Notes: generated by a model not told the origin, from the sequence alone. Positions 1-10,551 are shown, counted from the stretch's first letter. The stretch is DNA of 64,000 bases from Debaryomyces hansenii CBS767 (GCF_000006445.2 NC_006049.2:1178001-1242000), one strand, 5' to 3'. Numbers and translations: made by a program.

Positions 1-1230
1 GATACATTGGGTAAAGAGACGATGATTAACATAGCCAAGACTTCAATGTCATCGAAGATTATTGGTTCTGACTCAGAATTTTTCAGTCAAATGGTTGTTG
101 ATGCTATGTTGGCAGTTAAGACCACTAACTTAAAGGGAGAAGTAAAGTACCCAGTGAAGGCTGTTAACATATTGAAAGCACATGGTAAATCTTCCACAGA
201 ATCTGTTTTGGTTAACGGGTATGCGTTGAACTGTACTATTGCATCGCAAGCCATGGTCAAGTCCGTCAAGAATGCAAAGATTGCTTGCTTGGACATCAAT
301 TTACAAAAGACAAGAATGGCTATGGGTGTGCAAATTAATATTGATGATCCAGATCAATTAGAAGAAATCAGAAAGAGAGAATACGGTATTGTTATTGAGA
401 GAATCCAAAAGATTATTAATGCAGGTGCCAACGTGGTCTTGACCACCAAGGGTATTGATGACTTATGTTTAAAGGAATTTGTTGAAGCTGGTGTTATGGG
501 TGTTAGACGTTGTAAGAAGGAAGACTTAAGAAGAATTGCCAGAGCCACTGGTGCAACTTTAGTTAGTGACTTATCTAATTTAGAAGGTGAAGAAACCTTC
601 GAAGGTTCATACTTAGGTCAAGCTGAAGAAGTAACCCAAACAAGAATCAGTGATGATGAATGTATATTAGTTAAAGGTACTAAACAACATTCATCTTCTT
701 CAATCATATTGAGAGGTGCTAACGATTACTCCTTAGATGAGATGGAAAGATCATTACACGACTCATTATCTGTTGTGAAAAGGGCCTTAGAAAGCGGTAA
801 TGTTGTTCCAGGTGGTGGTGCTGTTGAAACAGCACTTAACATTTATTTGGAAAACTTTGCCACTACCGTTGGATCAAGAGAACAATTGGCCATTGCCGAA
901 TTTGCTAACGCATTGTTAGTTATTCCAAAGACCTTAGCTGTTAATGCTGCCAAGGATGCGTCAGATTTAGTTTCAAAGTTAAGAACTTTCCATGCTGCAT
1001 CTCAATCTGCTTTACCAACTGACATCAAGAGAAAGAAGTACAAGAATTATGGTTTAGACTTAATTGAAGGTAAGATTGTTAATGAGCTTACTCATGGTGT
1101 TTTAGAACCTACCATGTCCAAGATCAAGTCATTAAAGTCTGCGTTAGAAGCTTGTATTGCCATCTTAAGAATTGATACCATGATTACAGTTACCCCTGAA
1201 CCTCCTAAGGAAGATCCTCATGGTCATTGA
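1..1230 (+). CDS. TCP1: CCT/TRiC chaperonin subunit alpha, 3' part (5' end outside window)
   Basis: Encodes the C-terminal ~409 residues of the alpha subunit of the cytosolic group II chaperonin CCT/TRiC, which folds actin, tubulin and other proteins in an ATP-driven double ring. The reading frame is open from base 1, so the equatorial N-terminal part with the ATP-binding GDG motif (about 150 residues) lies upstream of the window. Visible family features are the apical-domain stretch around EAGVMGVRR, the motif GQAEEVTQ, the conserved [11 protein letters not shown], and the VPGGGAVE turn of the nucleotide pocket, followed by [19 protein letters not shown]. The alpha subunit fits better than other CCT subunits because of the NLEGEETFE and ILRGANDY segments. 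It ends with a charged, His-containing tail (DPHGH), normal for the family. Confidence 0.95.
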   Translation, partial: DTLGKETMINIAKTSMSSKIIGSDSEFFSQMVVDAMLAVKTTNLKGEVKYPVKAVNILKAHGKSSTESVLVNGYALNCTIASQAMVKSVKNAKIACLDINLQKTRMAMGVQINIDDPDQLEEIRKREYGIVIERIQKIINAGANVVLTTKGIDDLCLKEFVEAGVMGVRRCKKEDLRRIARATGATLVSDLSNLEGEETFEGSYLGQAEEVTQTRISDDECILVKGTKQHSSSSIILRGANDYSLDEMERSLHDSLSVVKRALESGNVVPGGGAVETALNIYLENFATTVGSREQLAIAEFANALLVIPKTLAVNAAKDASDLVSKLRTFHAASQSALPTDIKRKKYKNYGLDLIEGKIVNELTHGVLEPTMSKIKSLKSALEACIAILRIDTMITVTPEPPKEDPHGH

Positions 1231-1423
1231 ATGTATATAAAATATGATTGAATAGAATATATGTACGTTAATTAAATGCTACAGTCTAAGACCAAGTAAT
1301 GATTTTAATAAATGATTAATAAATATATTGTCACTCTATAGAACACGTAGAAATATATAATTTGAACCAGTAAACCCATAAAAACCTATTTGAAGAATTA
1401 AAATAAAACCATAACCTGATATA

Positions 1424-2323
1424 TTAAACAAGGATTCTTTCATTATTAATTACATTAATACCAGACTGATTGTAATTACTGTACATGCATTTTGCCTTAT
1501 CGTGTTCGGTTGGAATATTAAGGGTGTTCACCGATTTACCTGACAAAGGAATTCTGTCCTGTTTGGACAGTGATGCGTATTCATCCTGCTCGTCAAACGA
1601 AGACAAATTATAGCTAGACGAACTGTTGCTGTGCAAAGACAACGAGGATTGAGACGAGTTCAACGACATCGAAGATTTAATGGATGAAATCGAATTAGAC
1701 GAGTTAGACCTCGAACCAGCACACTTGTATGTGTTCGACAATCTGTAATAGTTAATCTTAGCATTACATTCGTCTTGGTTCTTCTTGCGAATATTATTCT
1801 TGATGGACGTCAAGAATGGCTGTAATACCAAAATTAACTCGTCTTCCTTGACATTGATATCCCACTTTAATAAACCAATTAACTCTCTCTCGGCCATATT
1901 AACTTCTTCAATCGTCAATAATCCGTCGGTGTATTTGGTCCAGTGCTTGTTCATGGGCGACGAATCGTTCAACGATTTTGCACTCAAGATCAACGCACCC
2001 AAAAAAATACGGTGTCTGGTGGTTTCCATACCGACTGCATTAGCTGGCAAAATGTTTCTAAGCTTGTTAAGGTATATCAAACTAGCCATTAACGTAGGTG
2101 TCTGCACATTCGAATATTTGATCAACTTCTTGATGAACACCGATAATGACACATGTGTCTTGCAAACCGGACTAATTAGCAAGTTGCTGTCATTCATCGA
2201 CACCTTGTGTGGTTTTGGTGTCTTGACTTGAATGACTGAACTAGTGGTAGAAGCCAAAAATGAGATCATCTCTTCACTAACTGGCTGTCTAGAAAAAATT
2301 CTCAATGCTTCTCTGTCTGACAT
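1424..2323 (-). CDS. PCL1: Pho85-type G1 cyclin, PCL1/PCL2 family
   Basis: A 299-residue cyclin expected to bind the Pho85 cyclin-dependent kinase and act around the G1/S transition and polarised growth. The N-terminus (SDREALRIFSRQPVSEEMISFLASTTSSV) has the layout of Pcl1/Pcl2 proteins. The cyclin box spans roughly residues 55-165, with LSVFIKKLIKYSNVQTPTL, then RHRIFLGALILSAK and NMAERELIGLLKWDI. The C-terminal ~120 residues are serine/asparagine rich and low complexity (residues ~200-245), probably disordered and phosphorylated. I cannot decide between the PCL1 and PCL2 orthologues, so the symbol is provisional. It is transcribed in the same direction as VCX1 upstream, with a 700-bp promoter interval between them. 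Confidence 0.8.
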   Translation of the reverse strand: MSDREALRIFSRQPVSEEMISFLASTTSSVIQVKTPKPHKVSMNDSNLLISPVCKTHVSLSVFIKKLIKYSNVQTPTLMASLIYLNKLRNILPANAVGMETTRHRIFLGALILSAKSLNDSSPMNKHWTKYTDGLLTIEEVNMAERELIGLLKWDINVKEDELILVLQPFLTSIKNNIRKKNQDECNAKINYYRLSNTYKCAGSRSNSSNSISSIKSSMSLNSSQSSLSLHSNSSSSYNLSSFDEQDEYASLSKQDRIPLSGKSVNTLNIPTEHDKAKCMYSNYNQSGINVINNERILV

Positions 2324-3035
2324 CTTTTATGTATTATGCTACCAAAATTTACCTTCAGAGAAAAACCTTCAAATCTGATAAGTCTCTAATTTCTTCTCTT
2401 AGATTAAAAGGATTCTTTACCATATATATACTATTACAGCTACCAACGCCCGTTTAGTACCCTTCTTAGCAATATTTCTGAAACGGTATATTTTTGGAAC
2501 AAAGAGCGCGTTGAATTTCGCATCCACCAAATCGTGAATTTTTCACTTACGTTACTAAAAAAGGCACGGCCTATTTCACGATTCTTTGTTACTATGCTAC
2601 ACGATTTTTAACACACCTATGCTTGTGAATTTATTTTCAATAACATACCTGTCCACGTAATGTGGGTTCACGATATGTGGGTTGATAATTGTTGTTGTGC
2701 GTAACCCTGGAATCCATCGACATTCCAACGCTTGCTTACATCGCCGGAGTCTATGTCAATCTCGATAAAGTATTCGAGATTTTCACGTGAAGAAGTTTCC
2801 CTAATCCAGCATAATGCCTAGTAGGCTAGTGCAACAGAATAATAGGGAATTTAGCGAAGTGTCCTCTATTGCCGATTACAGTAAATTTTTATTTTTCAAG
2901 GCCATTGACAATGTTACGCACTTAGCAATAGCTTATATAGACTATAGAACATTATATGAAATTAGACTAATCGGTAGGACTGGATTCCGTATCAATGTAA
3001 GGTTTATCTGTAGGTCAGACGGGTGTAAAAATTGC
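2324..3035. other. Intergenic: promoter of the cyclin gene and 3' flank of VCX1
   Basis: No convincing gene. It holds a CACGTG E-box (2784-2789), a 9-bp repeat ATGTGGGTT at 2660-2668 and 2674-2682, and several TTTCAC/TTTCGC half-sites that resemble but do not match G1 SBF/MBF elements. The open frame at 2814-3071 is short, lacks family features and runs into the VCX1 3' end. Confidence 0.6.
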
Positions 3036-4286
3036 TTAAATAACGTTGTCTGGGTAGTAGAAGAATGCTAGGGCCACAATAAGATATGTACTGAGCAACA
3101 TAGCACCTTCTAGCCAATTCAGTTCACCATCCAAGATGACCAAATTGGTAATAAATACCGAAACGAATAAAATGGCGGTTTCGAATGTACTGAAGTACAA
3201 CGACATGGGGACGTCGATGATCCATCCGACCAAGACCATGAAGGGGGTGACAAAAATGGCGATTTGTAACGAAGAACCAACAGCGACACCAATTGCTAAG
3301 TCCATTTTGTCCTTCATAGCAACAATAATTGCTGTGACATGTTCTGCAGCATTACCAACGATTGGGATGACAATCAAACCAATGAAGGTTTTTGATAATC
3401 CGGACGATTCGACAATGTCATCAATAGAACCCACCAAGTAGTCAGCACACAAAGAGACCAAGGTAGTAGCGACAATCAATACTATGATTGAGCTTAATAC
3501 TGATAACTTTTGTTCTTCTGGCTTGACATCGCTTTCATCAGGAGGTAAGCTGGTGGTGATGATACCATCATCAGCTTCCTGTGCTTGCTCTTCGAATAAC
3601 GACTTGTGGGTCTTCAATTGGAATAATAAGTATAAAATGTAGACAACCAACAAGATAATCGACACGCCTCTAGATAACGAAAGAATCAACGTGTCAGACG
3701 ATCCTGGTTCTGGGAAACCATGCTTGCTCTTTGGAGGTGGTAATGTAGCATGGAACGCAGCTGGAATCAATAATCCTGCAGTAGCCAATGCCATCAACGA
3801 CGACATGGTCTGCGCAACCGTCTGATTGAAAGTTTGTTGCACTCTAGTTATTCCACCTGCGATGAAACAGCACCCCAAGACTAATAGCAAATTCGACAAA
3901 ATAGAACCTAACATACTCGCCTGCACAATTCTGATTTGCTTTTCCTTCAATGCAATAATAGACACAATCAATTCCACGGCATTACCGAACGTAGCATTCA
4001 ATAACCCTCCAATCGTCTGTCCAACGTTTTCGGATAATTCCTCCGTAGCAAATGCTAACAACGAAGCCAAAGGAACAATAGCAAAAAAATTCAACCAGAA
4101 AATGGCATTAGCTGACCATTTCAAATACTCAGCTAATATCCCTAATGGAACAAACACCAAAAGGTAATTGACTGGAGACGACTTGAGCGTCATCATGAAG
4201 ACACGCAACACAGAGGCTTTGGTTTGCGCTAAAGTTCTAGGTCTGTTTTCCCCGACTAAAGGAGTTCGATCATCCATTGACGGCAT
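3036..4286 (-). CDS. VCX1: Vacuolar Ca2+/H+ exchanger
   Basis: A 416-residue antiporter of the CaCA superfamily (CAX branch) that uses the vacuolar proton gradient to load calcium into the vacuole. About 11 membrane segments are evident. The two inverted alpha-repeats each carry the signature GNA-x-[14 protein letters not shown] near residue 101 and [14 protein letters not shown] near residue 311, supplying the acidic cation-binding residues. An acidic loop ([11 protein letters not shown], then [13 protein letters not shown]) separates the two halves, as in other CAX proteins. The first in-frame ATG is at 4284-4286 ([10 protein letters not shown]); a second ATG three codons downstream is also possible. 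Length matches yeast Vcx1 (411 residues). Confidence 0.95.
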   Translation of the reverse strand: MPSMDDRTPLVGENRPRTLAQTKASVLRVFMMTLKSSPVNYLLVFVPLGILAEYLKWSANAIFWLNFFAIVPLASLLAFATEELSENVGQTIGGLLNATFGNAVELIVSIIALKEKQIRIVQASMLGSILSNLLLVLGCCFIAGGITRVQQTFNQTVAQTMSSLMALATAGLLIPAAFHATLPPPKSKHGFPEPGSSDTLILSLSRGVSIILLVVYILYLLFQLKTHKSLFEEQAQEADDGIITTSLPPDESDVKPEEQKLSVLSSIIVLIVATTLVSLCADYLVGSIDDIVESSGLSKTFIGLIVIPIVGNAAEHVTAIIVAMKDKMDLAIGVAVGSSLQIAIFVTPFMVLVGWIIDVPMSLYFSTFETAILFVSVFITNLVILDGELNWLEGAMLLSTYLIVALAFFYYPDNVI

Positions 4287-4885
4287 TATCAATTGTATCT
4301 GTTAATTGTTTATCGACTAAAAGATTATTATATCGTCTTTCAGTTATTATATTATTATAATGCATCCGTTTCTATTAGTTGCTAATGGGTTTTATTGGGA
4401 TTATGATAAAGGTCGTGCGAATACCTGAAATATGTAGGGAAGAATACTTATGTATTAGTATTATAGATATACTGGTCTTATATATCAATATTGGTTACTA
4501 TAGAAGTAGTTAAGTGATCGATCTACCTATCGATGACTTTTTAGGGTAGTCTTAATTAAGTATATTCTGCTTAATTGCTGTTCGTTGATTAGAAAATTCA
4601 TCTTCTTCTTGGAGATTCATTCCTAATTTATATTCTTGTTTCGTCTCAACTTATTAAGATTATTCCCATATCCTCTTATGACTATCAATATCACTAGCAT
4701 AACTATTTATGGTTCTTACAATGATTTGTTTCAGAATCTTTATACATTCTGATAGTGACACAAAACCAACAAGTTTGAAAGATCACGTGACAAGAAGGAA
4801 GTTATATAGCCATTCATCATTAGGATGATTACAGTCATTGCATCTAGACGGGGATATATATAATCTATTTCAGTAATCTAGGGAA
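4287..4885. other. Intergenic: VCX1 promoter and ERG1 3' flank
   Basis: No gene seen in this 600-bp stretch. It is AT-rich, contains TATA-like runs near 4840-4860 and a CACGTG E-box at 4784-4789. Confidence 0.6.
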
Positions 4886-6379
4886 CTAGTAAACCAATTC
4901 TTTCCACAAATACGGTGTGAAAACAATTATCGCAGTGAAAATGGTATCAAATGCTTCAAGCAAGGCTAGAGGGAATCCAATGAGGCCTCTGTCTATAAAG
5001 TTGCAGTAAATTGCATAGAAGGCCACACTGAAGAAATGGTTGAATAATAACATGGGGAATGGTAGGATTCCTGATAACAAGCCAATTGGGCCGGAAACGC
5101 AGTCACCTCCGAGGAGGAAATACTTGAAGCAGCCTCTTTGTAAAATCAATAAAGCATTTCTGTCGGCCGCAAACAATGTGTACAAGGCTATAGATAAAGT
5201 ATTAAGCACAGCATCGAGATTCTTACGTTTTCTATGGAAAGTGCTTAGTTGTTTGCCTAGAAGTTCGTGGTTATCGAAGTCTTCTATGTACCTTGGATGC
5301 AATAATTTTGCGAGCAACACACTGTCATTTAAGCCGACAGTCATACCTCCTCCAGTTAAAGGATGTCTCATGTTGAGAGAATCGCCTAACATAACTAAGC
5401 CCTTAGTCTCTTTTCCTTGTTTTACTGCAGGTAAATATTGATTAGGCATCGCTCTGAATTTTCTAGTCTCCAAGGCCTTTTCAAACGAAGGTTGAGTTTC
5501 TTTTGGTAATGCAGGCAATACTTCGTCACGAAGGTAATTGTATAACTCGTCGCTCGTCTGAGAAGGAGGCTTCGTGGATCTGTAAGCACATAATATTCTT
5601 GTTTCGTGTGGTGATATTTGGTATATCAAAATTGGCGCATGCGATCCTAATATGACATGTCCCCGGTTGACCATAGGTAATTTAGCATCAATAAGCTTCA
5701 ACCCAACGAAATAGGATCCTATTATAGGTACATTTTCGGCCGAAAGTTCTTTTCTGAATTTCGAATATATCCCATCGCAACTTATAGTTAACTTAGCTGT
5801 ATATGTCTTTTTTGCCTGGTTTTGCTTGACCTCAACTCCTGTAACTATGCTAGGATTTTCTTCATCCCGAAGTATCTTGGTGGCTGTTCCTTCAACCCAT
5901 GTCACGTTAGGTTCACTTTTAACCATCGATCTTAAATTCATTAAAAATTCTCCATTGTGAAACGCTACACCCCGAACACGCTCGTCTTCATCCCAGTCTT
6001 TCGAACTCAATGTATAATCGCTCGCCATCTTGTCGTTACCGTCAAATACACAGTCTGGTACTGACTTAACAGAGTTCGTTTTCATTGCATCCTGCTTATC
6101 TGGGTAGTCTAATCGAACTACTTGATCACCATATTTGACGTAATACCCATCAACATGAATAGCTTCGATATTGTTAATAGCCTTAATCATTCCAAGTTCC
6201 TTTAATGCCTTTATTCCTCCAGGCTGCATTAACTCTCCTACGATTCTATCAGGCGTCGACCAATCTCTCTCGATGATCAAAACCCGTCTGCCTTGTCTCG
6301 CAAGTGCTGTTGCTATAGTAGGTCCAACAACACCGGCTCCAACCACAATAACATCATAAATATTGCTAGCACTTGTCAT
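4886..6379 (-). CDS. ERG1: Squalene epoxidase (squalene monooxygenase)
   Basis: A 497-residue flavoprotein that converts squalene to 2,3-oxidosqualene in ergosterol biosynthesis, at the ER and lipid droplets; it is the target of allylamines such as terbinafine. The N-terminus has the FAD-binding GAGVVG dinucleotide fold (residues 14-19) followed by IIERDW. A second FAD motif, LGDSLNMRHPLTGGGM, starts near residue 331, where GD contacts the flavin. The C-terminal ~70 residues carry two hydrophobic stretches for membrane association. Length is like the S. cerevisiae enzyme (496). A sterol-type element lies in its promoter at 6492-6498. Confidence 0.97.
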   Translation of the reverse strand: MTSASNIYDVIVVGAGVVGPTIATALARQGRRVLIIERDWSTPDRIVGELMQPGGIKALKELGMIKAINNIEAIHVDGYYVKYGDQVVRLDYPDKQDAMKTNSVKSVPDCVFDGNDKMASDYTLSSKDWDEDERVRGVAFHNGEFLMNLRSMVKSEPNVTWVEGTATKILRDEENPSIVTGVEVKQNQAKKTYTAKLTISCDGIYSKFRKELSAENVPIIGSYFVGLKLIDAKLPMVNRGHVILGSHAPILIYQISPHETRILCAYRSTKPPSQTSDELYNYLRDEVLPALPKETQPSFEKALETRKFRAMPNQYLPAVKQGKETKGLVMLGDSLNMRHPLTGGGMTVGLNDSVLLAKLLHPRYIEDFDNHELLGKQLSTFHRKRKNLDAVLNTLSIALYTLFAADRNALLILQRGCFKYFLLGGDCVSGPIGLLSGILPFPMLLFNHFFSVAFYAIYCNFIDRGLIGFPLALLEAFDTIFTAIIVFTPYLWKELVY

Positions 6380-6491
6380 TTATTCTACCAGATACCGTAA
6401 TACGCCTCTAACACCTTTATTTGGATGGAGAATGAACGTATTTATGTATTCAAAATTGATAATTATGGCACCACTCACATGCTGATCTTCG

Positions 6492-6498
6492 TCGTATA
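6492..6498 (-). promoter_or_regulatory. Putative Upc2 sterol regulatory element of ERG1
   Basis: TCGTATA on the + strand, about 115 bp upstream of the ERG1 start, matches the core bound by the Zn2Cys6 regulators Upc2/Ecm22 in yeasts. A one-mismatch copy (CATACGA, inverse of TCGTATG) lies at 6555-6561. The motif match is seen; the function is inferred. Confidence 0.55.
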
Positions 6499-6629
6499 AA
6501 CTTATATACCGGAGAAGCGAAAATTCTCTTTTTTGCATCTATTCAAGTCGAAAACATACGACTATCAACACACTTGATGCTACTATTACTGTTATATCAT
6601 TGTCTATTAAGTATATACGGTATGAACAA

Positions 6630-8822
6630 TTAATCACTTTCTTCCTCACTTTCTTCCTCAGCTTCCCGTAACCAATCGACCCATTTGCCTGTTAAAGTTC
6701 TAACTTGTACTAAATCATCATTGGCAGTAGACGATTCTGAATCCCACCATTTATAGATATTTTCTTCTTCTACTATATCTTGATTGTACAATATGTTAAG
6801 TGCCATAAATAGAATCCTTCCGTTGTATGATTTGTCTACATTGGAACATACATCTTGTATGATTTGCAATAAGTCGACCTGTTCAAACTCTTCGAACACT
6901 TGTCTCTTGAATAACAAGCCCCATTTGTTGAAGATTTTTTCGGTGGCTTCCTTAACGTCCAAGGTATCGGTAGTGATAAAATGGATAATCTTGTGAATTA
7001 ATGCTTTAGAAGTGGCTAATCTGACTTCATGATAAGTGACGTTCATGGACATTCTCAAGGTATTTAATTCCAATAACGCGGTATCCAAATCGTGATTGTT
7101 CTCCATGGATCTGTCAACCGTTGCAATGGCTTCTTTTTCAAAATCTTCGTCTTCTTCTTCGGAAAATGGACCACCTTCATAGTCGGTTGAGACCATCGAT
7201 GCTGAAGATAATCGTCTATTTCTAGATGATGTACGACGATGGAACTTCTTAGATTTGGCATTAGAAACGGATGCAATAGAATCATCAGACACATTCAATG
7301 AGCTCATCTGATAAATTATACCAGAGTAGTTATGAGATACGCCATATTCTGAATCAGATTCCTCATCCAATTCATTGTCTGACACATATAAGAAGCCAAC
7401 ACCATTGTCGCCGACCACGTCTATGTCATTTACACTTTGATCGGCATTGATATATTCACCACCATTAGTCTTTCCGTCTTCCTGCTCACTATCAAATGAA
7501 CGACTCAGTTCAAAAGATTCATCATCTCTATCAATTGGCTTTTCCACGATCCTTGTGTTATTTGAAAGATGAATGCCATCACCAATAACTACATTATAAC
7601 CAATGACTGTTCCTGGACTTAAAGTAGCGCCACTACCAATTTCAGCATTACCAGCAATGATACTGTGATCAACAACTGAGTCATCTTTAATTATAGCATT
7701 ATCCCAAATGTAAGAGTTGTTGATAGTTACATTATTACCAATTTGACAGTTTCTTCCAATAACGGACTTCTTAATTGATGTACCTTCTCCCACAGATGAA
7801 TTAGTACCAATGGATGTACAACTGCCTATTTTGCACGATTGTGCCAAAATAACCTTATCCTCTTTATAAATATGATTGAATTCATAACTATAAGAATTGC
7901 TTTCCAACAAGTTTGAATCAGGAACTAACGGATAACACCACCTAGCTAAGACATCCTGTGAAACAGCATCATAGGTTGCCCAACTTTCTACTCTTGCTGC
8001 ATATTCAGATCCATCAGTTATATATGCATAAATAGTTTTCTTCAATAAATCAGATGTCAAAACACCTTTAACAAAATCACTTCTCAAATATTGGTAATCA
8101 AAATTCTCTTGAAAAATTTGTGGAACATGTGGCGAACAGATATCAACACAGCAATCAATTAAATCATTTCTAATTACCATTTCGTCTTCGATATCCTCTA
8201 ATAATTCGGGATCAATATTTATGCTGCTTCTCTTACCGTCAACCGGTGGAATTCCTTGGTAAAATACACATCTTCCAGTATTCTTATCCAAAATGAATGT
8301 AGCAGGGTCAACTTGTGATCTTGTACGATGCAATGGACTAGCAGGCGTTAATACCATTGTTACAATATGGTCTTTATCCATCTGCTTTCTTTGCTTATGG
8401 GCATTCATGGCCTTTTCAAAATCGATATTAGTCACCACATCACCAGAAACCAACAAGAAATCACCAGAAATCAACCCTCTATTATCTAAATCTCTCATAG
8501 CATCTCCCACTGACCTGGATTCTAAAGACATTATGGTACTTATCTTGAAAGGTGAGTTTTTCGATGACCATTTGGACTTTTCAATGTATTCTTGGATTTG
8601 GTCAGCATGAGAAGAGCACATTAAGTACACTTCATTGACCCCAGCATTAGCTAAGAATTCCAATGTATATTCAATTAATGGGACGTTCGCTAAAGGTAAT
8701 AAGCATCTTGGTAGAATAGACGTCAATGGCATGAATCTGGTTTCAAACGAATCAGTTAAGACAATCGCTTGGAAACGGTCATCCTGAACGATTTCCTTTT
8801 GCTTCTTATTCTTTGGAGCCAT
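6630..8822 (-). CDS. GCD6: eIF2B epsilon (catalytic guanine-nucleotide exchange subunit)
   Basis: A 730-residue catalytic subunit of eIF2B, the exchange factor that recycles eIF2-GDP to eIF2-GTP and is the control point of the integrated stress/general amino-acid response. The N-terminal ~280 residues form a nucleotidyltransferase-like domain (FQAIVLTDSFETRFMPLT, LLPLANVPLIEYTLEFL). Residues ~300-420 are left-handed beta-helix hexapeptide repeats (IGSCTSIGTNSSVGEGTSI, NCQIGNNVTINNSYIWDNAII). An acidic linker follows. The C-terminal W2/HEAT domain, from ~550 to the end, has the aromatic/acidic finish (WVDWLREAEEESEEESD) that contacts eIF2. S. cerevisiae Gcd6 has 712 residues. Start ATG is at 8822. 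Confidence 0.97.
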   Translation of the reverse strand: MAPKNKKQKEIVQDDRFQAIVLTDSFETRFMPLTSILPRCLLPLANVPLIEYTLEFLANAGVNEVYLMCSSHADQIQEYIEKSKWSSKNSPFKISTIMSLESRSVGDAMRDLDNRGLISGDFLLVSGDVVTNIDFEKAMNAHKQRKQMDKDHIVTMVLTPASPLHRTRSQVDPATFILDKNTGRCVFYQGIPPVDGKRSSINIDPELLEDIEDEMVIRNDLIDCCVDICSPHVPQIFQENFDYQYLRSDFVKGVLTSDLLKKTIYAYITDGSEYAARVESWATYDAVSQDVLARWCYPLVPDSNLLESNSYSYEFNHIYKEDKVILAQSCKIGSCTSIGTNSSVGEGTSIKKSVIGRNCQIGNNVTINNSYIWDNAIIKDDSVVDHSIIAGNAEIGSGATLSPGTVIGYNVVIGDGIHLSNNTRIVEKPIDRDDESFELSRSFDSEQEDGKTNGGEYINADQSVNDIDVVGDNGVGFLYVSDNELDEESDSEYGVSHNYSGIIYQMSSLNVSDDSIASVSNAKSKKFHRRTSSRNRRLSSASMVSTDYEGGPFSEEEDEDFEKEAIATVDRSMENNHDLDTALLELNTLRMSMNVTYHEVRLATSKALIHKIIHFITTDTLDVKEATEKIFNKWGLLFKRQVFEEFEQVDLLQIIQDVCSNVDKSYNGRILFMALNILYNQDIVEEENIYKWWDSESSTANDDLVQVRTLTGKWVDWLREAEEESEEESD

Positions 8823-9342
8823 TGCAACTTATCAATACTAGCACTAGAATCAAACAAACCTTATGAAGACTACACTCTTCTACAACCATTATGAATCAGA
8901 CTCACAGAAAATTTAATTAACCCGATGAAATGACAGATGGCGTATCACGTGTCAAAATTGCAATACAATACCTTGCAGTAGTAGCATACCAATGCAACTA
9001 AACCTATATATGGATGGCATTATAGAGAAATATGCTTGAAGAATAGTTTCAGGTTGTTATAGGAAGCGAAAGAAAAAAAAATATGAAAAATTTGAGGAAA
9101 CAGTATAGTTGGAAAGAAAGAAATTACTACAATATCAAGCTTACCAATTTAGATAAGTAAATTAGATAGATGCATGTGTGTAAAATAAATAGAATTATGG
9201 GTGTATATAATCGATTCACTGAAGTGGAAGTTAAACGTGTAGTAATAAACCTTGTGATTTTACTTGAACATTTATTTTGCTAACTTTATTAAGATTGACA
9301 TTGCTTGACCGATATTCCTCCAGAAAGGTTCATTCAAGTCTA
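8823..9342. other. Intergenic: GCD6 promoter and 3' flank of the RCF2-like gene
   Basis: No gene seen. It contains a CACGTG E-box at 8946-8951 and an A-rich tract near 9070-9085. The small open frame at 9305-9523 on the + strand overlaps the RCF2-like gene and has no support. Confidence 0.6.
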
Positions 9343-9939
9343 TTATTTGTTCACATCAGATTTTGGTGATATGAATCCATTGAGAAGTCTTTCATTCAAA
9401 AGACAGGAGGCTAGTGCCAATGCAAAGACCCCGGTACTACCACCATTAACCCTTTTAATCGTAGCAGCCTTTTTTGTAGCATCCATTAATTTATTGCTTT
9501 CTACATATGCCCATGTCCCATAAATAGACCCTAACCATGTACCTATGAGGATTTTGTACTTGTTATCTTTGACAACGGTTACAGTTTTTTCATAAGTTGA
9601 CATGGCCTTCCACTTTCTTAGTTCCTCGAGGATCTTGGGCCCACCACCATATGAATGCATTCTTCTATCAAAAACAACTGATCCTCGATCTGCCCAGAAC
9701 GCACAACATCCAATCGTTGGCAAAATCAATATACAAGTTTTAATGCTAGTGCTGAATAATTTGAATTTGGCTGGATATCTTACTTTTATAAAGTTAAAAA
9801 GACCAACAGAGAGAATAGACCCATAAAATATTCCTTTGGCCCCCTCTGTTGCTAGATATTTGGCATGAGCTTCTCTCTCTTCTCTATTAATGATCTTCAT
9901 ATCGGACGAAATGGCTTCTCTTGCATAAAATTGTACCAT
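9343..9939 (-). CDS. HIG1-domain mitochondrial protein, Rcf2-like
   Basis: A protein of 198 residues (185 from the second ATG) colinear with Rcf2, the inner-membrane factor associated with cytochrome c oxidase and respiratory supercomplexes. The segment MKIINREEREAH (from residue 14) corresponds to the Rcf2 N-terminus; hydrophobic segments follow at ~35-50 and ~65-85. The C-terminal HIG1-type region has WKAMSTYEK, then NKYKILIGTWLGSIYGTW and another hydrophobic helix. The tail is shorter than in S. cerevisiae Rcf2 (224 residues), and the usual HIG1 basic motif after the first helix of that domain is degenerate (KRVNGGSTG). The start may be 9939 or 9900; the latter matches the family N-terminus and would widen the very short divergent promoter shared with CTR2. 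Confidence 0.7.
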   Translation of the reverse strand: MVQFYAREAISSDMKIINREEREAHAKYLATEGAKGIFYGSILSVGLFNFIKVRYPAKFKLFSTSIKTCILILPTIGCCAFWADRGSVVFDRRMHSYGGGPKILEELRKWKAMSTYEKTVTVVKDNKYKILIGTWLGSIYGTWAYVESNKLMDATKKAATIKRVNGGSTGVFALALASCLLNERLLNGFISPKSDVNK

Positions 9940-10005
9940 TAACTACTTCGCATTTTGAATTTAGCCTTATCTACTCTATAAAATATAGACTAGAAACAAT
10001 TAGAT

Positions 10006-10551
10006 ATGGATCATTCAAACCATATGGATGATATGATATCCTCGCTGGCAATGGACCACTCAATGCCTGGAATGGATCACGGAGACATGGATATGTGTTC
10101 CATGAATGTACGTTCATACTTGCGATTTCAGAAGAACCACTTACTAACAATTATCTAGATGATTTTTACCTGGGACTGGAAAAATACTTGTATTATATAC
10201 AAATGGTGGCATGTGAGGTCATTGAATGATTTTATTTTATCTTTTATAGCAATTGTTCTTCTAGGAATGGGTTATGAATTAGCGAAGTTTTGGTTTACCA
10301 AGTGGGAGAAACGCCATATCAATATCATATTGGGTGCAACTTCCAATTCTAGTTCCCTGGTTATGACACAATACAAATTGAAGCGGTCGTTATTCTATGG
10401 CTTTCAAGTGGGTTATTCTTTCATGTTAATGTTGGTGTTTATGACCTACAATGGGTGGTACATGTTAGCCGTCGTGATCGGTGCTGCAATCGGAAACCAC
10501 ATATGGGGGTCACTAGCGGAACCCACTGAATCATCTTTGGCCTGTCATTAA
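10006..10551 (+). CDS. CTR2: Vacuolar-type copper transporter, two exons
   Basis: A 164-residue trimeric Ctr-family copper transporter, likely releasing copper from the vacuole. Exon 1 is 10006-10107 (34 codons), rich in Met and His (MDHSMPGMDHGDMDMCSMN), a copper-collecting tail. The intron 10108-10158 (51 nt) has donor GTACGT, branch point TACTAAC at 10142-10148 and acceptor TAG. Exon 2 is 10159-10551 and continues in frame with MIFTWDWKNTCIIYKWWHV. TM2 has the Ctr M-x3-M motif (MLVFM), TM3 has GxxxG (GAAIG), and the end SSLACH matches Ctr2. Annotating exon 2 alone would lose the metal-binding N-terminus. The ATG lies only 66 bp from the divergent RCF2-like start. Confidence 0.93.

Noticed and set aside
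2495..2515. MCB/SCB elements upstream of the G1 cyclin
   Set aside because: The nearest match (AGCGCGTT) deviates from the ACGCGT core; not strong enough to report as a site.
2814..3071. 85-codon + strand frame between the cyclin and VCX1
   Set aside because: No recognisable family, overlaps the VCX1 3' end and runs through low-information AT-rich DNA.
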